Shown piece by piece: positions 45,871 through 56,019 of a stretch of 64,000 nucleotides of DNA (positions are counted from its first letter, which is position 1; every line of letters starts with the position of its first letter). The translations under genes and the position numbers were made by a program. A model generated the notes under the pieces. It saw only the letters and a list, made by a program, of their open reading frames with translations, ran no database searches and was not told where the DNA came from. The stretch spans positions 30,634-94,633 of the forward strand of contig MU394153.1 of the NCBI GenBank assembly GCA_022578605.1, read 5' to 3'. The stretch comes from Camillea tinctor. Lineage: Eukaryota; Ascomycota; Sordariomycetes; Xylariales; Xylariaceae.

Positions 45871-46986
45871 TAGCCCTAGTGTTAGGAGAACAACCACGGT
45901 GATAAAATATTAGGCATTCTTGCCTATAGAACCTTTTTAACGGAATCTTCAAACCCGAGCCACATAATATCTTGAGATCAGGTGCCATTTACTACTCCAA
46001 CGACAATACAAAATGGGCAGCGCTAAGAAGAAACTTTGAGGGAGAGTTCGAAAACTGATATCCGAGAGTTGAGCGTGAAGGGTCACTGCCAAGTAAAAAG
46101 ACCATTTGTATATATCATATATATTTAGTCCTAGTTCTTTGCTCAACAAGAACAACTACGATTTCTCATATGGGAATCACACTGTGAAAGACTTCAAGAG
46201 CTCTAGAAACTGGGAAGCTTGAACATGGGGGAAATTTCTGTACCTATGCTATATTTCCTTATACTCATTTTTTCTAACCAATGCGGATATAGGTAGTCGC
46301 TGTGTGAGTCAAGGGGTTAGATGCGAGGGTGTTACGGACCATATAAGAGCTAATTGTCAAACGACAATTGGCATATGTCTTTTGTCTCCACAGAGGGAAA
46401 TTTGTAAGCTCGGTAAAGTAAGCCGTGAGGTTCTGAGCCACTTAATATGTTTGCCCTCTTTTTATGACTAGTAGAAACCAGCGTTTATAAGAATCGCTAT
46501 CATCCTCACTAACCAGAAATCGAATTTATTAAGAAACGATCGATGATGATGGTTCCGTTTACGTTGCAAGAGTGTATAGTGTAAATGCTGATGCTCTGGA
46601 GAGGAAGAAGGAAAGGATTCCTCTCTAGGCAAGCTACTGAATGCCAGCTAATACATGATAACTCTTAAGTGCTGGTCCCATGTGCACGTACCAGAAGTGT
46701 TGCCCTCATGTCAAAAATGGTCCCTCAGATGAAACTATGTCTCTGATTTCGGTTGGCCAATCCAATCACCCCAGAGATACTGGGATGAACACACGTTGCC
46801 CATATCCCACGTTTCAGCCATTTTTTTACCGTACGTTCCTTCACTATTCTGGTCAGATACGATACCTGCTATCACCAACAAGGGGTAGAAATGGTCATTT
46901 GAAGGGTGTGCGAGCTTGTAGTATGGGTGCTCAATGAGCCGTATTAAGGTGCCGGCGAGACGGGGTCCCTACGCGAACATATATCA
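45871..46986. other. Intergenic region with micro-LTR copy E
   Basis: Contains micro-LTR copy E at 46330-46392. An 85-codon plus frame at 46680 shows no family features. Confidence 0.4.
46330..46392 (+). mobile_element. Micro-LTR insertion, copy E (63 bp), best preserved
   Basis: It starts TGTTACGGACCATATAAGAG and ends TTTTGTCTCCACA. It is flanked by a perfect duplication GAGGG (46325-46329 and 46393-46397). The palindrome is CTAATTGTC / GACAATTGG. Its first eight bases TGTTACGG are identical to the start of the 400-bp LTR at 17499. Confidence 0.85.
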
Positions 46987-47781
46987 TTAGTTGAAACCAA
47001 GGTATATTCTATGAAGAAGGAATTCGGGGGAATTTGATACCGAATTATTTTCAATAGTATCGCGCACTGCACGCTCAAACTCTAGAGCCCATTTTTCTTT
47101 TTTGTACCCCGATATAATCGTCTTTCGAGCTCCGCCGAGTAGAAATGGCAACCAAGCAGCTCGAAAGAGGTTGTGTACGATGGAACCGGAGCCGATGACA
47201 ATAATCCCCATGTCTCTGAGTGGCTGTAGGGCCTTTCCTACCTTGACGTGAAAAACAGGATCATATCTCGCATTAATGCTCACAGAGGTCGTTGGAGGAG
47301 TTCCTTCAGGAAACATCCATCGCGATGGAGTTAGAGTGTCGTCGTGCCAGGCAGCATCGGGGTCCTCGTCAACATCAGGGAAACCAGCATCATTCAATAA
47401 TGAAACAACCAATCTCCCGAGTTCCGGTGATACATTTATTGGGTAGTTTTCCCAATATTTGCGGGGAACTATGTCCATCTGAAGAACTTCGGGGTTCTTC
47501 CTCGTGCCCACGCGGATGCGACCATCTAGCTCTTGCCAATGAGAGCAGATGTAAACAACACCTTTCACTCCATTACCCATGGCGGACTTTCCAAACTATA
47601 GTTGTGTCATTATCACTGGTTTCCTATAATTAAGGAGACGGCCATATAAAACGAGAAAATACAAACTCACCTTCTGCCACCAATCAGTTGACTGGCTTTC
47701 CGTGCAAAATGTTAGGGGTGTCCCATGAGACGCAAACACCACCGGGGCTTTGGGGATACTATTAACACTTTGTGGGGGCAT
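46987..47781 (-). CDS. LigB-type extradiol dioxygenase (DODA-like), C-terminally truncated
   Basis: A class III ring-cleaving dioxygenase homologue related to 4,5-DOPA dioxygenase. Predicted exons are 47671-47781 and 46987-47595; the 75-bp intron (GTGAGT to TATAG) joins DWWQK to FGKSAMGNGV. The product is 239 residues. Candidate metal ligands are His19 (FASHGTP), His56 (ICSHWQE) and His178 (SGSIVHNL). The usual LDHG block is replaced by AWHDDTLTPSRWMFPEG. The chain ends EFLLHRIYLGFN and lacks the C-terminal HP...DHF...PL segment, about 60-80 residues shorter than family members. No downstream exon restores it, so it may be a 3'-truncated gene with doubtful activity. Confidence 0.7.
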
Positions 47782-48774
47782 GTTGAAATAGGCTGTTAAG
47801 ATTGTTAAGGAACTTCTCCTTCCCCGCTATACTCTATAAAACGCAGATGGCGGGTTTGTTAAATGCTCAAAACTTGGGGAGGGTTGTACTAATATATTTA
47901 GTGGTAGAGAGGACAAAGAGCCCTATTACCACATACTTGCTTAGTGATCATATCTTTAGAATATGGAGCTATTAATGGATTTAACGTTAACCCCGACGAC
48001 TTAGATATACTACATTACAGACATCTCCACAGCAGGGATGGGAAGGGGTAGGTAGCGTACGTAGCTTTAAAATAAAACCTGTGCTGAGCCAAAGGCAATC
48101 ATTAGGGACCTGATTAACCAATACTCCTTTAACTGAAAAAAAAAAAGGTATTGCGTAGTATTGATATAGTATAATGTGGATAGCAATGTTACGTTTTTTA
48201 TAAGAATGTTGGTGCACTAGTTCTAGTGCCACCTCGTTAGCAATTTATAGAGAACAACCCACTAGGTAGTATATACTACTATATAACACATTGATGTTTA
48301 CCTTAAGTTTAAAGGTGAATTTCGTCTAATATAATGACGGGATCTATACATGACTTCCCCATCGGCTCAATGCAGATAGGCTACCTTCAGTATGGACATG
48401 TCTGATGGATTATTAATTATAGCGGCAGAAACTATCAAACTTGAAATTATCCCAGAAATTCTCCTAGCTCCTTCCTCTTACTCCGAATTACTCTTGTGTA
48501 GTGGAGTCTTGGAGCGCAGACTGCTCTTAATCGACATTCAAGTCACAAGATTAGTAGTATTTAAATTTGCACTCTATTTTAACATGAGAAATCTGCTACT
48601 TCCTGTATACGTAGATAATGTTAATGGGCTATGAAATAAGAGAAAGGCGAACTCAAATTCATACATGGTAATTTAATTACCCTATGAGTGGTTTGCAATA
48701 TGAAATTAATATAATGAAATACGAAAGGTATTATCGTTATTTACTACATGTTCATCTGCTATCGCCTCATAAAT
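47782..48774. other. Intergenic region, about 1 kb
   Basis: No gene or repeat could be supported. A 12-A run lies near 48136. Confidence 0.4.
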
Positions 48775-50422
48775 CTATCGAAACCATCGAAACCACGCTC
48801 CGCCTAAAGCAAAGCAGCCAAGTGCCACACCAAGCAATTTGAAAACTCGATTCATATAACCAAAGAATTCCATGGTTTGATTTGGATCAGACGGTACCGG
48901 CTTTACTACCTCTTTCCCGTATAGTAGGGCTGTACTAATTGACAGTGGGGTCTCTCGTATGCCCGAACTGATTGCGCGAGCCTCCCCAAACAAGGTTGCC
49001 GGAAACAGAGTTTCTGAATGTTCTAGTAACAAAGTCCGTGGGGGCATACAAACTATATGTACCATTAGTTAGAACGAATTCACACATTTTATGGTTGTAT
49101 AAATGCTATGGAAAGATTAAAACGAGGAATAGTGCCCCTAACATACCTGGAACAATTGATCGAATGCTACCGACAGAGAAGGCTTTCGATTTAGTCCATT
49201 TCTCAACATACGACGCAGTCGACCTCGAGTCTGGTGACAGCAAAGCGATTTGGAGAGGTATGATTTCTAGAGTTGATAAAGCGTCCATGACTTGCTCGAG
49301 TGAAGTGTAAAAAAGAATTAGAAGTATACCGGAGTTTCTTGCAGTATTTAGGGCAGAGAACAATGGCGCCCTTCGATTTCCGGAGTTTTGGAGCAACTGA
49401 ACAAGCTCACACTGGTACACGCCAGATTCCCAGTGCCTAAATCCCTCTTTTGTTATTTCCTCTGCAGCAATATTTGAACTCGAATATTGGCGCCCGTGCT
49501 CTTTGAAAACTTTCGTAAATGTCTCCCTATGATCCTTTCTAACAAAAAAGGCAGTTAACCGTTCCGGCGTCAAGCTTTCAGCCTTAGTAAAGCTATGCCA
49601 AATTTCTTCGGTGACCTTATGAACCATCTTTTCTCCATCATCTACAATTGCGAGGCTAAATCCTAGAATTGTACTCTGGAAAGAGGCATTTGGCATCGAT
49701 AGGATATTTCCATAGCGATCAGGTTTCTCATCTAATGAAGTTTATCAAATTGATAGTCAGCGCATAGTCAACTTGATCAGAAACCCGAACCTCCTCGCTC
49801 ACACGATCAACATACCTAAAATAAATATCCGGTCAACCTTAGTAGAGGCCAAATCCTCTAATCTGAATCCTTGCATGACATGAACAGTCTCGGAATCCAA
49901 GTAATGACTAATCTTTTCGCTTAGTAGTGTAAAGAAGCGCGAATTCGTAGACTCAGTCCCCAATATAGTCGAATTCCCCGCAACTATACAAGCAGCGAGC
50001 GGAGCGAGACCGAATCGGAGTGGATTTGATGATTTAGAGAGAATTATAGATACACCAGCTGGAAGGTGAACGGAGACTGGCTTGTTGGTCGCTTTCCAAG
50101 GGGGAATTATCAAGTTATTCTGTGCGTTTAGGTAGTGGTTGGCAATATCTCGTAGCACGATTGCCAGCTCTGTCTCGTAAGCGGCTTTAGTGATATTGAA
50201 ATCTGTCCCCACTAAGTTAGCCCCCGAATCACTGCGAGTTTAAAATAATATCATACCTTGTGATAGGGCCTCTAGAATGTCTCCTCGCAAGTCAAGAAGC
50301 AGCTGATATAAGCCATGAAGTTGAGAAAGTTTCCATTTTTCAGTTCTGAAAGTAACAGATGTAAGGAATCCCTGCCTGCAGGTTTCCACGACTGACTCAA
50401 GTGTATTGCTAACCCTTGCCAT
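48775..50422 (-). CDS. Aldehyde dehydrogenase-like protein lacking the catalytic cysteine, membrane-tailed
   Basis: Four predicted exons, 5' to 3': 50257-50422, 49816-50211, 49147-49731 and 48775-49052 (474 residues, all junctions in phase; introns 45, 84 and 94 bp). The N-terminal half follows the ALDH nucleotide-binding fold (KLSQLHGLYQLLLDLRGDILEAL, then PAGVSIILSKSSNPLRFGLAPLAACIVAGNSTIL and VHVMQG). In the catalytic half the ELGG glutamate motif and the GQxC cysteine loop are not found; the aligned stretch reads FTKAESLTPERLTAFFVRK. The C-terminus has a hydrophobic segment (LLGVALGCFALGGAWF) that could anchor it in a membrane. The frame is intact, so it looks like a maintained non-catalytic relative. 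It is divergent from the C2H2 regulator at 50818. Confidence 0.7.
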
Positions 50423-50817
50423 CGTAGAGACTCAATAAGGTCATGATTCAATGAATGTGTTAGAGCAAAGATTCTAACTAAGAGGAAATGGTGCGTAGAA
50501 AAAAGCAAGAGGTAGAAGGACTCGACGTACAGAATTATCATCCGAACCTAGTAGATATGTATGTACTAGCCCTCGACTGGTCTTCAACAATAGTGGAGCC
50601 AATAGAATATATGGGATGCGGGATGCGGGATGTGGGATGTGGGATGTGGGATGTGGGATATATATGGAGAACAGGGGTTCCTTTTCGGTCAAGCTCACGG
50701 TGATGTATCCAACGTACGTACATGTCACCAACGCTTCAACATTGTCCAGTATTCTTACGGATGTAAAGCTTTCCAGAGTGATGAAGCTAGAACCTACGTA
50801 GCCCCAAATGATACGCC
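50423..50817. promoter_or_regulatory. Shared promoter region with a 7-bp minisatellite
   Basis: 395 bp between the start codons of the ALDH-like gene (minus) and the C2H2 regulator (plus). It contains the GGGATGY tandem array at 50613-50661. A bidirectional promoter is inferred from the head-to-head layout. Confidence 0.5.
50613..50661 (+). repeat. Tandem repeat (GGGATGY)7
   Basis: Seven head-to-tail 7-bp units: two GGGATGC, four GGGATGT and one GGGATAT. It sits near the middle of the divergent promoter. The strand bias (G-rich plus strand) could allow unusual DNA structure; copy number is likely variable. Confidence 0.9.
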
Positions 50818-52218
50818 ATGCCGTGTCATACTCTAGAAAAGCCAACGCGCCACAAATGTGAACATCCTGGTTGCACACGGTCTTATATTCGACGGGAACA
50901 CCTATTCAGGCACGCCCGAGACCATGCCAACCGCAGGCCATTCGCATGTAGGCACTGTTCGTCCAAGTTTAACCGAAAGTAAGATATGATTGATCATTAT
51001 AACAAGAGAAAAATGGTACTTTATTCACTAATAATTCACATACAGAGACACTCTCAACAGGCACATAACACTGAATCACGGCGGGTCAGCTAATAACTCC
51101 AAGTCCAACATTTCTGATGATCAAGATGCCACCAGTGAAAGTATTAGTGATATGTTGGATGAAGCTACACCCCAACTCTTCACTAGCCAGGTCATGGATC
51201 TAGACTTCTCATCAAGCCCCGCTATACATCTTGTTCAGTCACCAAACAACAGGCAATTGAAAAAGCTTTTTTTTAATGAACTTCACCCGCACTGGCCTAT
51301 CTTGCACCGACATACCTTTTTGACTACACCACAACCGTCCGGGCTGGTCCAAATTGTCCTGATTGCCGGTCTATGGCTTTCGAACGATTCCGAGGCCAAG
51401 GCTCAGGCTCGACTCTATCACAACTGGCTGCTCAACTATATAGAAAAGAGATTGGTATGTTTAAATCTCCTTTTGACCTATATTCTATCTGTCCTTTATC
51501 TTACCTTAGCTTTATACCCAGTTCGAGATCGGAAGGGACTCCCATCGGCCCCAGAGCCCTCGGCCTGAATTCCTTCCTGATTTACAAGCCCTTCTTTTAG
51601 CGCTCATCCTCGCGGCGTACAGGGAAACAGAATGCATTCCATTAGCACTCATATGTAACAAACTTCTCATAGATATATTCGGGGGGGCTGGGGTCTACGA
51701 TCAAGCCAGAATTGATAATGAAGAGTACTCCAACAAAGGTATCGAATGTTGGATCATTCGGGAACAGTATCAACGGTGAGTGTATGTGAACTTTGAACTT
51801 GGATGAGGTCCATTCTAATTCGGATAGACTTGCCTTGATTCATTATAAGCTTCACCTTTATTTCAACTCCCTCGTTGCTATAAAATTTCCCATATTCCGG
51901 CCATCACAATTTCTCACACCCCAAATGATGAATATCCGTATCCCGTGCAGTTTGCAATTCTGGGATGCAAGTACTATGGCCTCGACTCCAAATGGAGAGC
52001 AGTCATATGACAGTGTACTCCAAGTGTGTAACCTTTTTTCTTCTGAGACAACCACGAGTTCATATAAAAGACTTTCAGAAGTAGTTGCATGGGACTTTTC
52101 GTTAGGGATGGCATTGGGTTGCTTACTTACTCGTCAACCCAGCGAGAGTGAGAAGGCAATAACCGATAGGATAGCGCCTTTTATGTTCTTACACTTGATG
52201 CATATCTCTCACCCATAA
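50818..52218 (+). CDS. C2H2 zinc-finger transcription factor, short fungal-specific domain
   Basis: Predicted exons are 50818-50978, 51046-51454, 51522-51775 and 51828-52218 (404 residues; introns 67, 67 and 52 bp, all in phase). Two tandem fingers open the protein: Cys14, Cys19, His32 and His36 (C-x4-C type), then Cys44, Cys47, His60 and His65; intron 1 falls inside the second finger. The start MPCHTLEKPTRHKC is the only ATG consistent with both fingers. Downstream, blocks KKLFFNELHPHWPILHRHTFL and LVQIVLIAGLWLS belong to the fungal_trans-type region. The chain stops at MHISHP, well short of the 700-900 residues common for this architecture, so the C-terminus may be truncated or an exon may be missed. 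It could regulate the divergent ALDH-like gene. Confidence 0.75.
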
Positions 52219-53454
52219 TATCATATAGGACTAGTAGTTGATCATATTCACCACATCATAAATGGCCATCGAAGTGAGGGGGTGGTATCACATTTAGACA
52301 CTGCCGGTGTGAAAGGCTAGGTATGTAAAGTATGTTTTCAAGTCAATGTCCATTAATGTGGTCATATTCATTGAAGATGGATATAGCTGCATATAATTCT
52401 GTATAATTAAACACCTTAATGCATAGGGGTATAAAGTTCTGCTTGTATAGATAACATCTCTGTATGAACAAATATTTCCCATGTGTTCGCTTGCTTAGCT
52501 TGTGCACCCCCATTGACTTTGAATGTTGTGATGGATATGTACCAACACTGTGACCATCAATGCCCATTGAAATAGTTACATTTCTTAGACAGGATGAAGC
52601 CTGGTCGGATGAAAATTTCATGCTCTAGAGGTCTGTAAGTACGTCATTACCATGACATTGATGTTATTATAAAGGGATGAATCAATTTGGGTATCTAACA
52701 ATGAGAAGAGGGCCATTAGATTCGTTAACAGTAATGCCAATTATCCTGAATACAATACATATCAGGTTTATGAACGATATATCACATAGTGACTGATCGT
52801 AGAAAAGAATCTAGTTGGTTTATGATCCGACAAGGATCCGTACCCCTCCTATACTACCTAAATACCGGGATCATCAACCCACGGTAAAGGAGCCTGAGTG
52901 AATTGTTATACTCGTATCCTTGTAGCATTGAAATGTATAACCATGCAAGTTATGAAGTCTGTACATAGTAGTAGCATGATGCAAAGTCTAACTCGAAAAG
53001 ATTAGTTCTAGCGAATCAGAGTTGAAGCCCACCGAGATCCTGAGAGATCCTCCTTATTATTGTTCATCGACATCGATCTTGATTTTAAATAATGGCCTAT
53101 ACCAACAGTGGCTTGGGCAACCCCATAACTCTCACCCGAAGATGACTGCAAGGAGTAAATTCGGCTAGATATTTCACCGGCATTTTCTTTTCTATTTGTT
53201 TACCATGCATAGTACTGTTCCTACCAGACCCTTACGAGGGGATTCAGCAATTGTGATCATGGCATCAGCTCTCGGGATCATGCCAGTGGTGTCCTTTCTA
53301 GGGAGCTAAGCATATGCCCGCTTTGGCACTCTACCAGTCTCGTCGGGAGAGGTATAATAATCAAGAAAGCCTTACAAAATCTACCAACAGCAGAGGACTC
53401 GGAACTGTCATTAGTATACCATTTGGTGTGTTCTCGTGGCTGCAAAGTACCGGT
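52219..53454. other. Intergenic region, 1.2 kb
   Basis: No gene, repeat or insertion could be supported. A frame running into the sulfatase from 53314 precedes its more likely start. Confidence 0.4.
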
Positions 53455-55582
53455 ATGAAGCTATTCAATGGCTTGTTTGCAAGCTTGCTGCTTTCCCCCG
53501 CGTACCTAACGGGTTCACTTGCAGAAATACGCAAGCCCAACATCATGTTCATCTTCACTGATGACCAAGACTATCACCATGGTTCCTTAGACCACATGCC
53601 AGACATGCCAGCCCTACAAAAGCATCTTCTAAGCAAGGGCGTGTCGTTTACGAACCATTACGCTACGATTGCAGTTTGCTGTCCCAGCCGTGTATCTCTT
53701 ATGCGTGGCCAGGCAGCCCATAATACGAACAACACAGCTGTTAGTGCACCTGGGTAGGTGATGAATGACAACTAGGGAAATGTTTATTTTTGTCTTTTTA
53801 TCTTTCCAGATCCTTTATGACTAACACTTGTTCTTAGCGGCGGGTACCCTAATTTTGCTGCGGCTGAAGAGGACAACGACTACCTTCCTCCTCACTGACT
53901 GGTACGAGCTAGGTATCAGGCTCAGTGTGCGTAGCATAGGTTTAACTTTACGTGATAATCACGGTATAACGACTGACAAAAATGGATACTTGTAGATATC
54001 GGGAAACTTTATAATGGCAATTCTCTGCTGAATTATCCACCTGCACCTTAGGGATGGAGTCATATCGATGTTCTTGTAAGAGTTTAACTTTTTTCTGTGA
54101 TATATGTCAAGGCTGATAGGACTCCGGCTTTACCCCTATATTAATGTCCATAATAGTATTGTTATGTTAATAAATGGCGGAAGCCGTTATACTACGAGGG
54201 CTGGCAGCAATTGGACGTGCTGCGTATCAAGTCGCTTGCACGGCTTCAGAAATCGACGTCACAGAAGGATCATGACCCCTTCTTCTTGATGATGGCCCCA
54301 TCAGCACCACATGTTGAAAACCTTACTGATCCCCCGACACCCCCTTCTCGTTACCTAGGTAAATTCTCTGATTTAACTGTGCCATACCGGCCGAATTTCA
54401 ACCAACCCGACGAGTTGCACCAGGACAGACCAAGTTGGTGGGCTGGCCTGCTACAGTTGAATTCTACGCAGCTTAAAGTAGTCGACTTGCTATATCAACG
54501 TCGCTCGGAAACGATGCTTGCCGTTGACGATATTATTGCTGATGTCGTGTTCTTGCTAGAGCAGAAGGGCGAGCTGGATAATACATACATCATTTTCTCG
54601 ACGGATCAGGGCTACCATTTAGGAACTCATCGCGATGTGGGCAAACGCTCACATTATATCGAAAATGCTAATATTCCATTAGTAGTCTGTGGCCCAAACC
54701 TGGAACAGGGGGCCGTCTCGCATCTACCTAGTACTGTGACTGATTTTGCCCCGACATTCTTAGACATCGCAGGGCTAGCTAACGAGGATCGCCCGGCCTT
54801 TCTTGATGGAACTAGCATGCTTGCAGGCTGGGAGAACCCTCACGACACCACCATGGGCAAGAGTAAAGAAGCCATCAACGTTGAATTCTGGGGGCGTGCT
54901 TTCAGTGGGATCCCTATTTGGACTGGTGGCGATGGTCGTGCGGGAGTGTATAGGAACAACACATACAAGACGATGCGTATTGTGGGAAACGAATACGCGT
55001 GGGTCTATTCGCCATAGTCCACGGATGATACGGAACTGTTTAACTCGATCGATGATCCGTACGAGCTAACTAATCTCGCGAACTCGACGGATTCGTACAT
55101 CCAACGTGTCAAATCTCGACTAAACGCTCTTCTCATGGTTATGAAGTCGTGCGAATCCGATACTTGTCGCAATCACTAGAGCGTCATTCAGCCACCACGG
55201 CCTAGCTTCCTTCCACGTGGTGCTAAAAATATGTCACAAACAGTTTCTAGTCTTGACGAGGCGTTGGACCCGGCCTATGACAGTTTTTTTCGCTGCTATC
55301 CCGCAGGTAACCATCCTCGAGTGCGTCCAGTACCAGTACGCACCCAACGAGTTGCCGTTCTTCCCACCTGAAGCTCAATATGGCTTAGGTTTGGCCCATC
55401 GTGCTGCCTCCAAACTACTCGAATATCCGGATGTCCAGCTTGTGCAAAAAGTCCCGTATATTCCAGGGGGTAGTTGGGAGCAGAGGAGCGCTACACTGGA
55501 GGTGCTCATGGCTGCAGCGAGAGAGTTGACAGCCGATGAGCTGCAGCAAGCTTGGACCAAAATGACTTGCAATGAAGGATAA
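53455..55582 (+). pseudogene. Secreted arylsulfatase pseudogene
   Basis: Remnant of a type I sulfatase. The ATG at 53455 begins a secretion signal (MKLFNGLFASLLLSPAYLTG), followed by the metal-binding start KPNIMFIFTDDQD and the formylglycine motif CCPSR. After an intron (from 53758 to about 53837) the frame meets TGA at 53896-53898 where homologues have Trp, with a frameshift just after. A TAG follows at 54049-54051 (before GWSHIDVL), a frame change near 54190, and TAG at 55015-55017 and 55177-55179. One extra T sits in the T7 run at 55284-55290, before the C-terminal DSFFAAIPQV. The long central open frame (DPFFLMMAPSAPH, YIIFSTDQGYHLGTHRDVGK) still shows the second metal site and catalytic Lys/His region. 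Four stops and at least three frameshifts make it non-functional. Confidence 0.8.
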
Positions 55583-56019
55583 ACTTGTACTTCTGATCCA
55601 CGGAATCTGTTGCACTGGTCGAAGCTCTCGAAGCCTCCAGAGAGCACGGAATAATAACAAGCTAAACCAAAGCAAAAGCACCTTATCTAGAATCGTCAAA
55701 GTCAATACCGGAGGTCCGGAGCACGGATATGAGGTAGAGGCATCTGTTCGAAATTGGGAGTGATGATAGCTTCGACTACATATAGTTTTGCTGTGAGCTA
55801 ATGTATCATGGCTCTCATAATGTATCTGTTTCTTAACAGTCAAAACTTGGTCCTTGCTAATAAGTGAGGCAATGGATTGACTGGAATTGTGTAGTAACCT
55901 TTCACAAACAACTAGGTCCACATAGGGAGGGCGCTCAACGGGGTTGGCAGGGGTTGCCCTTGGTAGTGGCTTACGGCGTACGTGCGTATTGGTTTGATAT
56001 ATGCATCCAACGGCAACTG
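55583..56019. other. Intergenic region
   Basis: No gene-like features between the sulfatase pseudogene and the convergent coiled-coil gene. Confidence 0.4.

Noticed and set aside
50474..50878. 134-codon minus-strand frame across the minisatellite
   Set aside because: It is antisense to the first exon of the C2H2 regulator and includes the repeat (PHPTSHIPHP); a shadow frame.
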